A stretch of DNA of 64,000 bases, from positions 1 to 64,000 of the forward strand of contig NZ_BOQN01000040.1 of the NCBI RefSeq assembly GCF_018332695.1, given 5' to 3'. The stretch is from Paractinoplanes toevensis. Lineage in GTDB: Bacteria > Actinomycetota > Actinomycetes > Mycobacteriales > Micromonosporaceae. The stretch's first letter is position 1, and each line of letters starts with the position of its first letter. Position numbers and translations under genes: made by a program. Below, in pieces: positions 53,119 to 61,857 of this stretch. The notes below the pieces were generated by a model. It did no database searches. It saw only the letters and a program-made list of their open reading frames with translations, and was not told where the DNA came from.

Positions 53119-55068
53119 ATGCCGACCCGAGTCGCTGACCTGCTCGATCACGCCCGCGCGGAATCCTTCGCCGGGCGCGATGCCGAGCTGCGCGCCTTCG
53201 GCGACGCATTGAACGGCCGGTCCGGGCGGCGGGTCCTTTTTCTGTACGGGCCGGGCGGCATCGGAAAATCCAGCACCCTCCAGCAGTTCCGGCTCCGGGC
53301 GCGCGCCGGTGGCCGTACGGTCAAATCCATCGACGGCAGTGAGATCGACGCCGCGCCGGACGCCTTCCTGGCCGCTCTCGGCCCGGCGCAGGCCGGGCTG
53401 GTCCTGCTGGTCGACGGCTACGAGCATCTCGGCCCGCTGGACGGCTGGCTGCGGCACACCTTCCTGCCTGGCCTCGGCGCCACCGACCTGGTCGTCCTGG
53501 CCGGACGGGAACCGCCGCAGCCGCCCTGGCGCACCGACCCCGGCTGGCGGCGGCTCGCCGGGATCCTGCACCTCGACGCCCTCGACCCGGACGACAGCGC
53601 CGACCTGCTCGCCCGCGCCGGAGTCCCGCCCGGCCTGCGCGAAGGGCTGGTGGAGCTGGGCCGCGGCCACCCGCTCGCGATGGCCCTGCTGGCCGACGCG
53701 GCCACCGCCGGGACCGTGCCGCGCACCCTCGCCGACGTCCCCGACCTGATCACCGCCCTCCTCGAATGCCTGGTCCGCGAACCGCCCACCGAGGCGCACG
53801 CGCTCGGCCTGGCCACCTGCGCGAAAGCCTGGCTGACCACCGAGGACCTGCTGCGCGACACGGTCGGCCCGGCCGCGCCCGAGGTGTGGACCTGGCTGTG
53901 CCGGCGGCCGTTCGTGATGGCCGGCGACCGCGGGCTGCGCCCGCACGAGCTGGCCCGCGACGTGCTCGACGCGTCCTTCGAGCGCCGCACCCCGGAGAGC
54001 TACCGCGACCTGCACCGCGTCGTGCACGACCACGTCGTCGCCGGCATCCGCGCCGCCGCCGGGCCGGACCGGCCGATGCACGCCCAGCACCTGCTCTACC
54101 TGCACCGGCGCAGCCCGCTGTCGGCCATGTTCTTCAGCCTGCGCGCACGCGGCCCGGTGGCGCTCGTCCCCGGCACCCCGGCCGACCACCCGGCCGTCCT
54201 CGCCGCCGTCGAACGCTGCCAGGGACCGGCCCAGGCCGGCCTGGCCCGCGACTGGCTCGCCGAACAGCCGGCCGGTCTCAGCGTGATCCGCGGCGACGAC
54301 GGACTGCGGGCCTTCGTCCACTACCTCCAACTGCCCGGCGGCATCGCCCTGCAGGAACGGGACGAGGTCACCCGGGCGGCCCTGCGGCACGTCGAGCGGG
54401 CCGGCCCGCTGCGCCCGGGGGAGAGCATCGACCTGGCCCGGTTCCTGTCCGGGGTGAAGGATGAGGAGAGCGGGCCGTACGCCGTGCTGGCCGGCGCCAC
54501 CTCGTCCATCCTCGAGTGGATCGGCCGGCAGTCGGCCTGGTCGTTCGTGGTGACCACCGAGCCCGCGTTCTGGGCCCCGATGTTCGACTACCTGGCGTTC
54601 GCCACCTGCTTCGAGATCGACGTGGCCGGCGTGCGGCACGTCGGCTTCGGGATGGACTGGCGGCGGCTGCCGGTCGACGTCTGGCTCGACCTGATGAACG
54701 AGCGGGAACACTCCGGCGGCCACGGCCCGCCACCGGCCGGCCTGCTCCGGCCGCCCGCACCGAGCCGCGCCGAGTTCGAGCGGTCCGTCCGGCAGGGACT
54801 GCGCGACCTGCGCCGGCCCGGCCGCCAAGCCGGGCTGAGCGTGGCCGCGGTCGAGGCGGCCCTGACGGTGATCGCCGCCGAACCTCGCGGCGAGGCCCTG
54901 TGCGCCGTGCTCAATCGCACCTACCTGCGGCCCGCCGCCAGCCAGGAGGCCGCGGCCGAGGTGCTCGGGCTGCCGTTCAGCACCTACCGGCGGCGGCTGG
55001 CCAAGGCCGTCGACCGCCTCGTCGAGCTGCTGTGGGCGGCCGAGGTCGGGGCCGATTCCCGACAGTAG
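53119..55068 (+). CDS. STAND-like ATPase, probable signal-responsive regulator
   Basis: A 649-residue soluble protein. The P-loop is LYGPGGIGKSS (about residues 43-52), Walker B is VLLVDGYEHL, and a sensor-like VVLAGREPPQPPW follows, as in STAND NTPases. The middle is helical. The last 100 residues (VEAALTVIAAEPRGEALCAVLNRTYLRPAASQEAAAEVLGLPFSTYRRRLAKAVDRLVELLW) look like a sigma-4-like helix-turn-helix, suggesting direct DNA binding. The next gene, an FAD oxidoreductase 54 bp downstream, is a likely target; two direct repeats lie in that gap. Confidence 0.72.
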   Translation: MPTRVADLLDHARAESFAGRDAELRAFGDALNGRSGRRVLFLYGPGGIGKSSTLQQFRLRARAGGRTVKSIDGSEIDAAPDAFLAALGPAQAGLVLLVDGYEHLGPLDGWLRHTFLPGLGATDLVVLAGREPPQPPWRTDPGWRRLAGILHLDALDPDDSADLLARAGVPPGLREGLVELGRGHPLAMALLADAATAGTVPRTLADVPDLITALLECLVREPPTEAHALGLATCAKAWLTTEDLLRDTVGPAAPEVWTWLCRRPFVMAGDRGLRPHELARDVLDASFERRTPESYRDLHRVVHDHVVAGIRAAAGPDRPMHAQHLLYLHRRSPLSAMFFSLRARGPVALVPGTPADHPAVLAAVERCQGPAQAGLARDWLAEQPAGLSVIRGDDGLRAFVHYLQLPGGIALQERDEVTRAALRHVERAGPLRPGESIDLARFLSGVKDEESGPYAVLAGATSSILEWIGRQSAWSFVVTTEPAFWAPMFDYLAFATCFEIDVAGVRHVGFGMDWRRLPVDVWLDLMNEREHSGGHGPPPAGLLRPPAPSRAEFERSVRQGLRDLRRPGRQAGLSVAAVEAALTVIAAEPRGEALCAVLNRTYLRPAASQEAAAEVLGLPFSTYRRRLAKAVDRLVELLWAAEVGADSRQ

Positions 55069-55100
55069 GTGAGCAGTGAACGGCCTGGAGAGTGAGCAGT
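55069..55100 (+). promoter_or_regulatory. Direct repeats ahead of the FAD oxidoreductase gene
   Basis: GTGAGCAGT occurs at 55069-55077 and 55092-55100, 23 bp apart (about two helical turns). Spacing of this kind suits an activator dimer. The copy at 55092 is 23 bp before ATG 55123. Confidence 0.45.
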
Positions 55101-55122
55101 CGGCGGGCCTTTCCTGACAGGC

Positions 55123-56424
55123 ATGACTGACGTACTCGTTATCGGAGCCGGCCTCACCGGACTCTCCTGCGCCATGCTGCTCGCCCGCGACGGACACCAG
55201 GTCACCGTGCTGGACCGCGACCTCGCCTGCCCCACCCCCGGCAGGGAATGGGAACAGTGGGAACGGCCCGGTGTCACCCAGTTCCGGCTAGCCCACATCA
55301 TGCTGCCGCGATGGCACGCCGTCATGTCCGCCGAACTACCGTCGGTGCTGGACCGGGTCACCGCGGCCGGCGGGCAGCCGTTCAACTTCGCCGGTTCGCT
55401 CCCGCCCGTACCCTCCGACTCCCGATTCCACACGATCACCGCGCGCCGCCCGATCCTCGAGGCGGCGATGGCCGCCGAGGCGGCCGAGACGCCCGGCGTC
55501 ACTCTCCGGCGCGGGGTCGCGGTCACCGGTCTGGTCACCCAGGGCGACCGAGTTGCGGGCGTACGCCTGAGCGACGGCGACAAGATCCTCGCGGAACTGG
55601 TCGTCGACTGCGGCGGCCGGCGCTCGGCATTGCCGTCCTGGCTGGTCGAGGCGGGTCTGGAGGCGCCGGCCGAGGAGCGGGCGGACGCGGGTTTCGTCTA
55701 CTACATGCGACACTTCCACGGCGCCCGCCCCGAGGTTCGCGGCCCGCTGCTGCAACACCACGACTCGCTGTCGATCCTCACCCTGCCCGGCGACAACGAC
55801 AACTGGTCGGTCGGCTTCGTGACCAGCGTCCGCGACAAGCCGTTGCGGGCCCTGCGCGACCCGGCCGTCTGGGAGGCCGCACTGGCCCGCTACCCGCTGG
55901 CCGCCCACTGGGCCGAGGCCGCCCCGCTGACCGGCGTGGTGGCGATGGGCGGCCTGGTCGACCAGTGGCGCACGGTGACGACACCCGGCGTGGTCGCGGT
56001 GGGTGACGCCGCCTGCTGCACCAACCCGTCACTGGGCCGCGGCGCCACCACCGGCCTGCTGCACGCCCGCCTGCTCCGCGACGTGCTACGGGCCGGCCTG
56101 CCCACGTCCTTCGCCGACCACACCGCCACCGAGATAGGCCCGTGGTACCAGACCACGGTCTGGTTCGACCGCCACCGCATCGCCGAGATCGACGCCGACG
56201 CGACCGGCGAGACCTACCAGCCGGCCGACCCGGCGTGGACGGGCGCGAAGGCGCTGTACGCGGCAGCGTGCTCGGGAAACCCAGAGGCGCTGCGAGCCCA
56301 GTTGGCCACCGCCTGCATGCTGACCACCACCCCGGAGACCGTCCCGACCGGAATCGGGCCGCGCTACCCGCTACCAGGCGCCACCCGCGACCAGCTCCTG
56401 TCCACCCTCACCACCGCCGCATAG
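55123..56424 (+). CDS. FAD-dependent oxidoreductase (PHBH-like group A fold)
   Basis: A 433-residue flavoprotein. DVLVIGAGLTGLSCAMLLARDGHQVTVLDRD binds the ADP of FAD at the N-terminus; the second FAD motif is GVVAVGDAACCTNPSLGRGATTGLLHARLL (GD box). The pattern fits FAD monooxygenases and geranylgeranyl-reductase-like enzymes, but the substrate is unknown and a flavin reductase is not encoded nearby. It follows the STAND-like regulator gene in the same direction. Confidence 0.85.
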   Translation: MTDVLVIGAGLTGLSCAMLLARDGHQVTVLDRDLACPTPGREWEQWERPGVTQFRLAHIMLPRWHAVMSAELPSVLDRVTAAGGQPFNFAGSLPPVPSDSRFHTITARRPILEAAMAAEAAETPGVTLRRGVAVTGLVTQGDRVAGVRLSDGDKILAELVVDCGGRRSALPSWLVEAGLEAPAEERADAGFVYYMRHFHGARPEVRGPLLQHHDSLSILTLPGDNDNWSVGFVTSVRDKPLRALRDPAVWEAALARYPLAAHWAEAAPLTGVVAMGGLVDQWRTVTTPGVVAVGDAACCTNPSLGRGATTGLLHARLLRDVLRAGLPTSFADHTATEIGPWYQTTVWFDRHRIAEIDADATGETYQPADPAWTGAKALYAAACSGNPEALRAQLATACMLTTTPETVPTGIGPRYPLPGATRDQLLSTLTTAA

Positions 56425-57075
56425 CCGCCACCCACCCACCTAAGCCAACCCGCCGCCCGGCAACGCCGCCCCCGCGGGGTGCAAGCCGCGTCGTCCCCGG
56501 CGGGGTGCAAGTCGCGTCGGCCCAGGCAGGTGCGTGTCGCGTTGGCCCGGGCGGGGTACGAGTTGCGCTGGCCCGGGCAGGAGCCGGTTTTGCGTCTCGG
56601 GCGGGCGACGGTCGTACTGCTCCCCGCTTCCCACCTAGTGGTCGCGGGCCTCGGATCCTGGATCGGCGTCGCGCCTCGCGGACGCTGATCCTGCTTTATG
56701 GACAGTGCTTCCACATTCCGAGAAACACGGCGCGGCGCGAGCCGATCTTGTGGTCTTCCCGTTAGCTCCTGACACCAGATCTACAAGATCTGCAGTGGGC
56801 GGCGGGGAAGCCGCCGCCGCTTCGAGGAGGGTCGGAGCCCGACGAAACGCCGCCTACCCCAACAAACATAGACGAAATCTCCGAAAATGCTCCGCGCGTA
56901 GCGCGGACATATGCAGCGCTTCGCGGCGGCCGACAGCGGAGAACGGCGGCCGCAACAAAAGGTGAGGGATCGCGCGAGGCGGCGGTTAGCCGCGCAACAT
57001 CGTCTGTTGGGCTGCCGGGCGGCGAGCTGCCGGGGCGCGTCGGTCCGGGACGGCGGGCTGGGTTGGGGAAGGGGC
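56425..57075. other. Long non-coding region with repeats and hairpins
   Basis: No convincing gene. The first 170 bp carry a degenerate tandem repeat. Further along are hairpins: GATCTTGT (56744-56751) with ACAAGATC (56783-56790); GGCGGC (56798-56803) with GCCGCC (56810-56815); and TCCGCGC (56891-56897) with GCGCGGA (56901-56907). Local GC is lower than in flanking genes. It could hold a small RNA or decayed mobile DNA. Confidence 0.5.
56462..56590. repeat. Degenerate 36-bp-like/26-bp tandem repeat between genes
   Basis: Units built on GCGGGGTGCAAGTCGCGT plus GGCCC(A/G)G recur about four or five times with a period near 26-36 bp and drift (GCAGGTGCGTGTCGCGT, GCGGGGTACGAGTTGCGC). It lies just after the FAD oxidoreductase gene. 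The period is not fixed, so exact copy limits are approximate. Confidence 0.65.
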
Positions 57076-58011
57076 TCAGGCTCGGTCGACCAGGTTGCGT
57101 AGGGGGTGGCCGGCCTGGAAGGCGGTCAGGTTCTCCTCGATCAGGGCCTCGGCGCCCAGCGGGCGGCCGCCCGCCGCGTGCGGGGAGATGATCACGTTGG
57201 GCTCGTCCCACAGGCCGGAGGTGGTCGGCAGGGGCTCGGTCTCGAAGACGTCGAGGGCCGCGCCGCCCAGCCGGCCGGCGCGCAGGGCGCTGAGCAGGGC
57301 TGCTTCGTCGACCGTGCTGCCGCGGCCCACGTCGACCAGCCAGGCGTGGGCCGGTAGCTGGGCCAGCACCGTGGCGTTCAGGGCGTGTTTCGTCTGCGGG
57401 GTGTCCGGCAGGATCATGACGAGGACGTCGGCGGTCGGCAGCAGCCGGGGGAAGTCGTCGGCGGTGACGATCGGGAAACCGTGCCGCTCGCCGGGCGTGC
57501 GGGCCACCCCGGTGACGCGGGCGCCGAGGGCGGCCAGGTGTGGTGCGAGGGTCGCGGCGATGCCACCGAAACCCCAGATGACCACGTGCGCGTCCCGCAG
57601 CGTACGGAAATTGGCCGTTTCCCGTCTTGGTTGGTTGCCGCCCCATTCGCCGGCCCACCGGCGCCCGATCTGGGCTCGCACCAGCAGGTTGACCCGCCGC
57701 GCGGCGGCCAGCAGCAGGGCCAGGGTGTGTTCGGCGACGGTGTCGTCGTGCAGCCCGGCACCGTTGGTGATCAGCACCTCGGGGGCGAAACCGGCCTTCA
57801 GCACCGCGTCCGGGCCGGCCGCGAGGGTCTGCACCCAGCGCAGGCCGGTCAGTCGCCGGGCGGCGTCGGCCAGCTGCGGGCCCGGGTTGTTCCAGACGAC
57901 CAGCACGTCGGCGTCGGTGTGCTCGGCCGGGATCGGCTCGGCGACCGCGTAGGTGATCGCGCCCGGCACCTGCAGGTCGAGGTCGACGCTGTCCGGCAGC
58001 AGAATCTTCAT
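57076..58011 (-). CDS. D-isomer-specific 2-hydroxyacid dehydrogenase
   Basis: A 311-residue NAD(P)-dependent enzyme. The substrate Arg region is TNGAGLHDDTVAEHTLALLL, the cofactor motif VIWGFGGIAATLAPHLAALG (GxGxxA-like), and the catalytic Arg/Glu/His are in VDVGRGSTVDE, VFETEPLP and ISPHAAG. It reduces a 2-keto acid or oxidises a D-2-hydroxyacid; substrate unknown. ATG 58011 is 6 bp after the TetR stop, forming a two-gene operon. Confidence 0.92.
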   Translation of the reverse strand: MKILLPDSVDLDLQVPGAITYAVAEPIPAEHTDADVLVVWNNPGPQLADAARRLTGLRWVQTLAAGPDAVLKAGFAPEVLITNGAGLHDDTVAEHTLALLLAAARRVNLLVRAQIGRRWAGEWGGNQPRRETANFRTLRDAHVVIWGFGGIAATLAPHLAALGARVTGVARTPGERHGFPIVTADDFPRLLPTADVLVMILPDTPQTKHALNATVLAQLPAHAWLVDVGRGSTVDEAALLSALRAGRLGGAALDVFETEPLPTTSGLWDEPNVIISPHAAGGRPLGAEALIEENLTAFQAGHPLRNLVDRA

Positions 58012-58017
58012 GACCGC

Positions 58018-58623
58018 TCAGGTTAGTGGATCGCGCAGGTGGAACTCGGTGAGCGCCATCTGTTCCAGCAGTTGCAGCACCTCTTCGGCCGGGTAGTCGT
58101 CGCCGGCCAGCGCCCGGCGGAGTTCGATACCGTCGACCGCCGCGACCAGCAGTTCGGCGAGGACGGCCGAGTCGGTGCCGAGCACCTCGCCGAACATCCG
58201 CGCGGCCGCCTTGTTGAGCCGTCCGAGCCGGGCACTGAGCGCCGGGTCGCGCAGGGCCAGCGCGACGAGGTCGAAGTACGCGTCGGTGGCCTCCCGGTCG
58301 GCGTGGTTGCGCCGCACCTGCCGGAGGTAGGCGCGCCAGCGGTCGTCGAGCGACGGCAGTGACGCGGTGGCCTCGGCGAAACCGGCGGCCGGGTCGGCGT
58401 ACAGCCGGTCCATCAGCGCCTCGATCAGGCCTTTCCGGCTGCCGAACCGGGCCGCGACGGCGCTGACGTCGGTGCGCGCCTCGCGGGCCACCGCGTTCAG
58501 GGTGAGGCCTTTCGTGCCGGATCGGAGCAGCACCTGATGGGCCGCGTCCAGGATCGCCCGATCGTCCGCCGCCCGATGCGGGAGGCGGTGGTGTGTCGGC
58601 TCGGCTTCCGGATGCTTACCCAT
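58018..58623 (-). CDS. TetR-family transcriptional regulator
   Basis: A 201-residue repressor: helix-turn-helix ILDAAHQVLLRSGTKGLTLNAVAREARTDVSAVAARFGSRKGLIEALMDRLY, then a helical ligand domain (TetR_C). It precedes the 2-hydroxyacid dehydrogenase in one operon, so it may regulate itself and that gene. Start ATG 58623. Confidence 0.93.
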   Translation of the reverse strand: MGKHPEAEPTHHRLPHRAADDRAILDAAHQVLLRSGTKGLTLNAVAREARTDVSAVAARFGSRKGLIEALMDRLYADPAAGFAEATASLPSLDDRWRAYLRQVRRNHADREATDAYFDLVALALRDPALSARLGRLNKAAARMFGEVLGTDSAVLAELLVAAVDGIELRRALAGDDYPAEEVLQLLEQMALTEFHLRDPLT

Positions 58624-58784
58624 GGTCGATTCTCTTCCCGCCGAAGCCCCTCCGCGAACCCTCCAAATGCCGGAGCGGGAATCGTTCTTCCACCCGACCG
58701 CCGCGGATCAATGGCCGGCGAAATCGGGTTCACGATCCGGACGGACGGTGCTGACCAGGGCGTTACTGCATTAACATCCCGCCT

Positions 58785-59132
58785 GTGTTGATCAGGGGGT
58801 ACGCGGCGATCGCCCGCCGTCCGTGGTGGTTCGCAGCGGCGACGATCGCGGTCGCGCTCCTTCTCGGCGTGGTCGTCGCCGGGCACACGCCGCTCTGGCC
58901 GGTCGCCCTGGGCCTGATGATCGCCGCCGTGGTCGCCTCGTTCGTCCTGGGCATACCCAACGTCATGGCCGGGCGGCTGCCGAGTTTCCTCCTGCTCCGG
59001 GACGGCGTGTTCGCCGCCCCGGCCCGTGCCGCCATCGGCACCTCCGCGGAGTGGGAGCGGCTCAGTGGTCGTCTGAGCCCCTCTTCTCCTCACGCTCCAG
59101 GGCGAGATCGAGGGCCAGCACGCTTCCGATGA
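58785..59132 (+). CDS. Small membrane protein of unknown function
   Basis: A 115-residue protein from GTG 58785 with two membrane helices (PWWFAAATIAVALLLGVVVAG and WPVALGLMIAAVVASFVLGI) and a polar tail. The last 24 codons overlap the convergent LURP-one gene (71 bp), so the true end or frame may differ. No ribosome site is clear. No family recognised. Confidence 0.45.
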   Translation: MLIRGYAAIARRPWWFAAATIAVALLLGVVVAGHTPLWPVALGLMIAAVVASFVLGIPNVMAGRLPSFLLLRDGVFAAPARAAIGTSAEWERLSGRLSPSSPHAPGRDRGPARFR

Positions 59133-59562
59133 TCAGGAGTGGGTTGACGTCGGCGGAGACCTGCACGGCGTAGGTGTCGCGGATGGTCAGCCAGCGCTTG
59201 GAGACCGCGGCCACCTCCTGGCCGTCCAGCTCGATCACGTACTCGTGGTCGAGCAGGTTGCCCTTCATGGTCAGGTCATCGGGGCCGGGCACGTCGATGG
59301 TGAACTTGTCGCGGAACGGGGTGAGCAGCTTCTTGCGCACCTCGGCGGCCTTCTCGCCGCCGATCCGGATCTCGTAGGTCGCCCGCAGCGCGACGATCTG
59401 CCGGTGCACCGACGCGACCTCGTTGCCGTCGGCGTCCTCGATGACGACCTTGCCGCGCGGGCTGAGCACCTTGCCGTCGACCCGGTAGATCTTGTTGCCG
59501 TGCTCGTCGAGCACGTCGAAATCGTCGCCGAAGGCGAAGAACCGCTCCCTGATCACCAACAT
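59062..59562 (-). CDS. LURP-one-related family protein
   Basis: A 166-residue beta-barrel protein of the Tubby-like superfamily: VIRERFFAFGDDFDVLDEHGNKIYRVDGKVLSPRGKVVIEDADGNEVASVHRQI, then KGNLLDHEYVIELDGQEVAAVSKRWLTIRDTYAVQV, and a central hydrophobic helix NPLLIIGSVLALDLALE. Function in bacteria unknown. ATG 59562 has a GGAGGATAGG site and lies 5 bp after the RraA-like stop, so the two are cotranscribed. Confidence 0.9.
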   Translation of the reverse strand: MLVIRERFFAFGDDFDVLDEHGNKIYRVDGKVLSPRGKVVIEDADGNEVASVHRQIVALRATYEIRIGGEKAAEVRKKLLTPFRDKFTIDVPGPDDLTMKGNLLDHEYVIELDGQEVAAVSKRWLTIRDTYAVQVSADVNPLLIIGSVLALDLALEREEKRGSDDH

Positions 59563-59567
59563 GGCAC

Positions 59568-60158
59568 CTATCCTCCCAGCAGTCCGGTGATGCGCACGCG
59601 GTGCGCCTCTTCCCATTCGTCGAGGGTCTGGGCCTCCTCCTCGGCGTGCTTCGCCGCCCCGCGCGACAGCACCTCATCCCGCTGCGCGGCCGGTACCACG
59701 ACGATGCCCTCCTCGTCGGCCACGACCAGGTCGCCGGCCTGCACCGGGACGCCGCCGCAGCGGATCGTCACGTTCAGCGGCAGTACGGCGGTCTTGCCGC
59801 CGGGCACCGGGATCACCCCGCGCGCGAAGACCGGGAACCCCATGGCACGGACCTCGGCGATGTCCCGGATGGCTCCGTCGAGCACGAAGCCGGCGATGCC
59901 GTTGCGCTGCGCCACCGCGCACACGTTCCCGCCGGCCAGCGCGTGCGAGACGTCACCGGATTCGACGACCACGATGGAACCGGGCGGCGCCTGGTAGATG
60001 GCGGCGTGCAGCATGAGGTGGTCGCCGGGTGGGCAGCGCACGGTGAACGCCGGCCCGGCGATCCGCGGGATCGGTGCCCAGAGCGGCCGGATGCCGATGT
60101 CCATGACCTGCTGCGCACCGACGATCTCGGCCAGGGTGGTGGGGGAGAGGTCAGCCAT
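59568..60158 (-). CDS. RraA-like / 4-carboxy-4-hydroxy-2-oxoadipate aldolase family protein
   Basis: A 196-residue protein of the RraA-HMG aldolase family. GDVSHALAGGNVCAVAQRNGIAGFVLDGAIRDIAEVRAMGFPVFARG carries the GxxxxxxA-x2-G-x3-DG-x2-R-D motif; the Arg and Asp bind oxo-acid and Mg2+. Some members are aldolases, others are RNase E inhibitors; actinobacteria lack the latter's context, so an aldolase or decarboxylase role is likelier. It diverges from the aminotransferase gene by 28 bp. Confidence 0.85.
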   Translation of the reverse strand: MADLSPTTLAEIVGAQQVMDIGIRPLWAPIPRIAGPAFTVRCPPGDHLMLHAAIYQAPPGSIVVVESGDVSHALAGGNVCAVAQRNGIAGFVLDGAIRDIAEVRAMGFPVFARGVIPVPGGKTAVLPLNVTIRCGGVPVQAGDLVVADEEGIVVVPAAQRDEVLSRGAAKHAEEEAQTLDEWEEAHRVRITGLLGG

Positions 60159-60185
60159 CGGCCCAACCTACGGAAGGACGCGCCA

Positions 60186-61289
60186 TTGATCCAGTTCGAG
60201 GCCCGGCCGGGGATTCTCGACCTGAGCTGGGGCCATCCGAGACCCGAACTGCTGCCCGCGGCCGAGTGGGCGGTCGCGCAGGCCGGGGCGCTGCGGGCGT
60301 CCGGTTGGCGTGCGCTCACCTACGGGTACGCGGCGGGACCGCGCCCGCTCACCGACTGGATCGCGGCCCGCCTCGCGGCCATCGAGGGCGGCCCGCCGCG
60401 GCCGGAGTCGCTGTTCGTCACGGCCGGGGCGTCGCACGCCCTGGCCCTGGTGGCGTCCCTGCTGGTCGAGCCGGGTGACGTCGTTCTGGTCGACGAACCC
60501 ACCTATCACCTGGCGTTCCAGATCCTCGCCGATGCCCGGGCCGAGTTGCGGTCGGTGCCGGCCGGCGATCCCGCCGCGGTGGCCGAGAGGGTCGGGGCGA
60601 TCCGCGCGGAGGGCCGGCGGGTGGCGTTCCTCTACCTGGTGCCGACGTTCGCCAACCCCACCGGCCGCAGTCTCGAACCGGCTGCCCGCCGCGCGCTGGT
60701 GGCGATCGACGGCCTGACGATCGTCGAGGACGACACCTACCGGGAGCTGGTCTACGAGGGCAGCGCACCGCCGTCACTGTGGCACCTGGCCGGTGGCCGG
60801 AACGTCATCCGCCTCGGTTCCTTCGCGAAGACGGTGGCGCCGGGCCTGCGGCTGGGCTGGATCAGCGGCACCCCCGAGCTGGTGAAACGCCTGACCATGC
60901 TGGGCTACGTGCACAGCGGCGGCGGGGTCAACCACACCGCGGCCGTGACGATGGCCGAGTTCGGCACGAGCGGCGCCTACGAGACGCATCTGGCCGGCCT
61001 GCGGGACAGTTACCGCGCGCAACGCGATGCCCTGGTCGGTGCGCTCAGCCCGTACGCGTCAATTGATGGTCCGGCCGGCGGCTGGTTCCTCTGGGTGAGG
61101 CTGCCGCCGGGCCGCCGGGCCGGCGATCTGTTGCCGGCCGCGGAGAGGCAGGGCGTGTCCTTCGTGCCCGGCCCGCGTTTTCACCTGCGCGGCGACGGCG
61201 GCCACGACCGGATCCGGCTCAGCTTCTCGCTGCTGCCGCCGGACGAGCTGCGGGAGGCGGCGCGGAGGCTGGGCCGGGTGCTGGCCTAG
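60186..61289 (+). CDS. PLP-dependent class I/II aminotransferase (2-aminoadipate/aromatic type)
   Basis: A 367-residue fold-type I aminotransferase. VTAGASHALALVASLLVEPGDVVLVDEPTYH, the Asn/Pro segment LVPTFANPTGRSL, the Asp of IVEDDTYRELVYEG, and the PLP Lys in RLGSFAKTVAPGLRLGW are all present, plus the C-terminal Arg in HDRIRLSFSLL. It resembles LysN-like and MocR-derived aminotransferases without the GntR domain. The TTG start (60186) has GGAAGGA 7 nt upstream. The divergent RraA-like gene may act in the same pathway. Confidence 0.9.
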   Translation: MIQFEARPGILDLSWGHPRPELLPAAEWAVAQAGALRASGWRALTYGYAAGPRPLTDWIAARLAAIEGGPPRPESLFVTAGASHALALVASLLVEPGDVVLVDEPTYHLAFQILADARAELRSVPAGDPAAVAERVGAIRAEGRRVAFLYLVPTFANPTGRSLEPAARRALVAIDGLTIVEDDTYRELVYEGSAPPSLWHLAGGRNVIRLGSFAKTVAPGLRLGWISGTPELVKRLTMLGYVHSGGGVNHTAAVTMAEFGTSGAYETHLAGLRDSYRAQRDALVGALSPYASIDGPAGGWFLWVRLPPGRRAGDLLPAAERQGVSFVPGPRFHLRGDGGHDRIRLSFSLLPPDELREAARRLGRVLA

Positions 61290-61299
61290 GGTGGGAGAC

Positions 61300-61857
61300 A
61301 TGCGGGCGGGTCAGGCAGCCACACTGTTCCTGATGGTGGGCCTGCCCGGGTCCGGAAAGACGGTGCGGGGCCGGGAGCTGGCGGCGGAGCACGGTGCCCT
61401 GTTGCTCACCCCCGACGCCTGGGCGCTCACCCTCTTCGGTCAGGAGGACCGTCAGCAGGAGCGGCCAGACGGCAAGCGGTGGCTGCTGGAGGGCCTGCTC
61501 ATCGCGCTGGCCGTGGAGACCCTCCGCCTGCGGCTCAGCGTCGTTCTCGACTTCGGGCTCTGGTCGCGCGACGAGCGCTCCGCCCTGCGCTGGATGGCCG
61601 CCTCGGTGGGAGCGACCAGCGAGATCGTCTACCTGCCGGTGGAACGCGACGTGCAGTGGAGCCGGATCCAGCACCGCTGGAAACACGCGCCGGAGCAGAC
61701 CTTCCCGATGGCCGAGGCGGAGCTGGACCCCTGGCGGGAGATGTTCGAGGTCCCCGACGCGGACGAACTCGCCGGTTCGGTCCTGCCGGCCCCGCCACCC
61801 GGCGACGAGAGCTGGTCCGACTGGGCGCAGCGGTTCTGGCCCTCTCTCAAGCTTTAA
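61300..61857 (+). CDS. AAA_33/zeta-like P-loop kinase
   Basis: A 185-residue ATP-binding protein: Walker A VGLPGSGKT at the N-terminus, a substrate Asp in LTPDAWAL, and the lid region VYLPVERDVQWSRIQHRWK. Homologues phosphorylate small molecules such as antibiotics or nucleotides. ATG 61300 follows GGTGGGAG; GTG 61291 is an alternative. It converges on the DUF574 gene with a TTAA stop overlap. Confidence 0.82.
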   Translation: MRAGQAATLFLMVGLPGSGKTVRGRELAAEHGALLLTPDAWALTLFGQEDRQQERPDGKRWLLEGLLIALAVETLRLRLSVVLDFGLWSRDERSALRWMAASVGATSEIVYLPVERDVQWSRIQHRWKHAPEQTFPMAEAELDPWREMFEVPDADELAGSVLPAPPPGDESWSDWAQRFWPSLKL

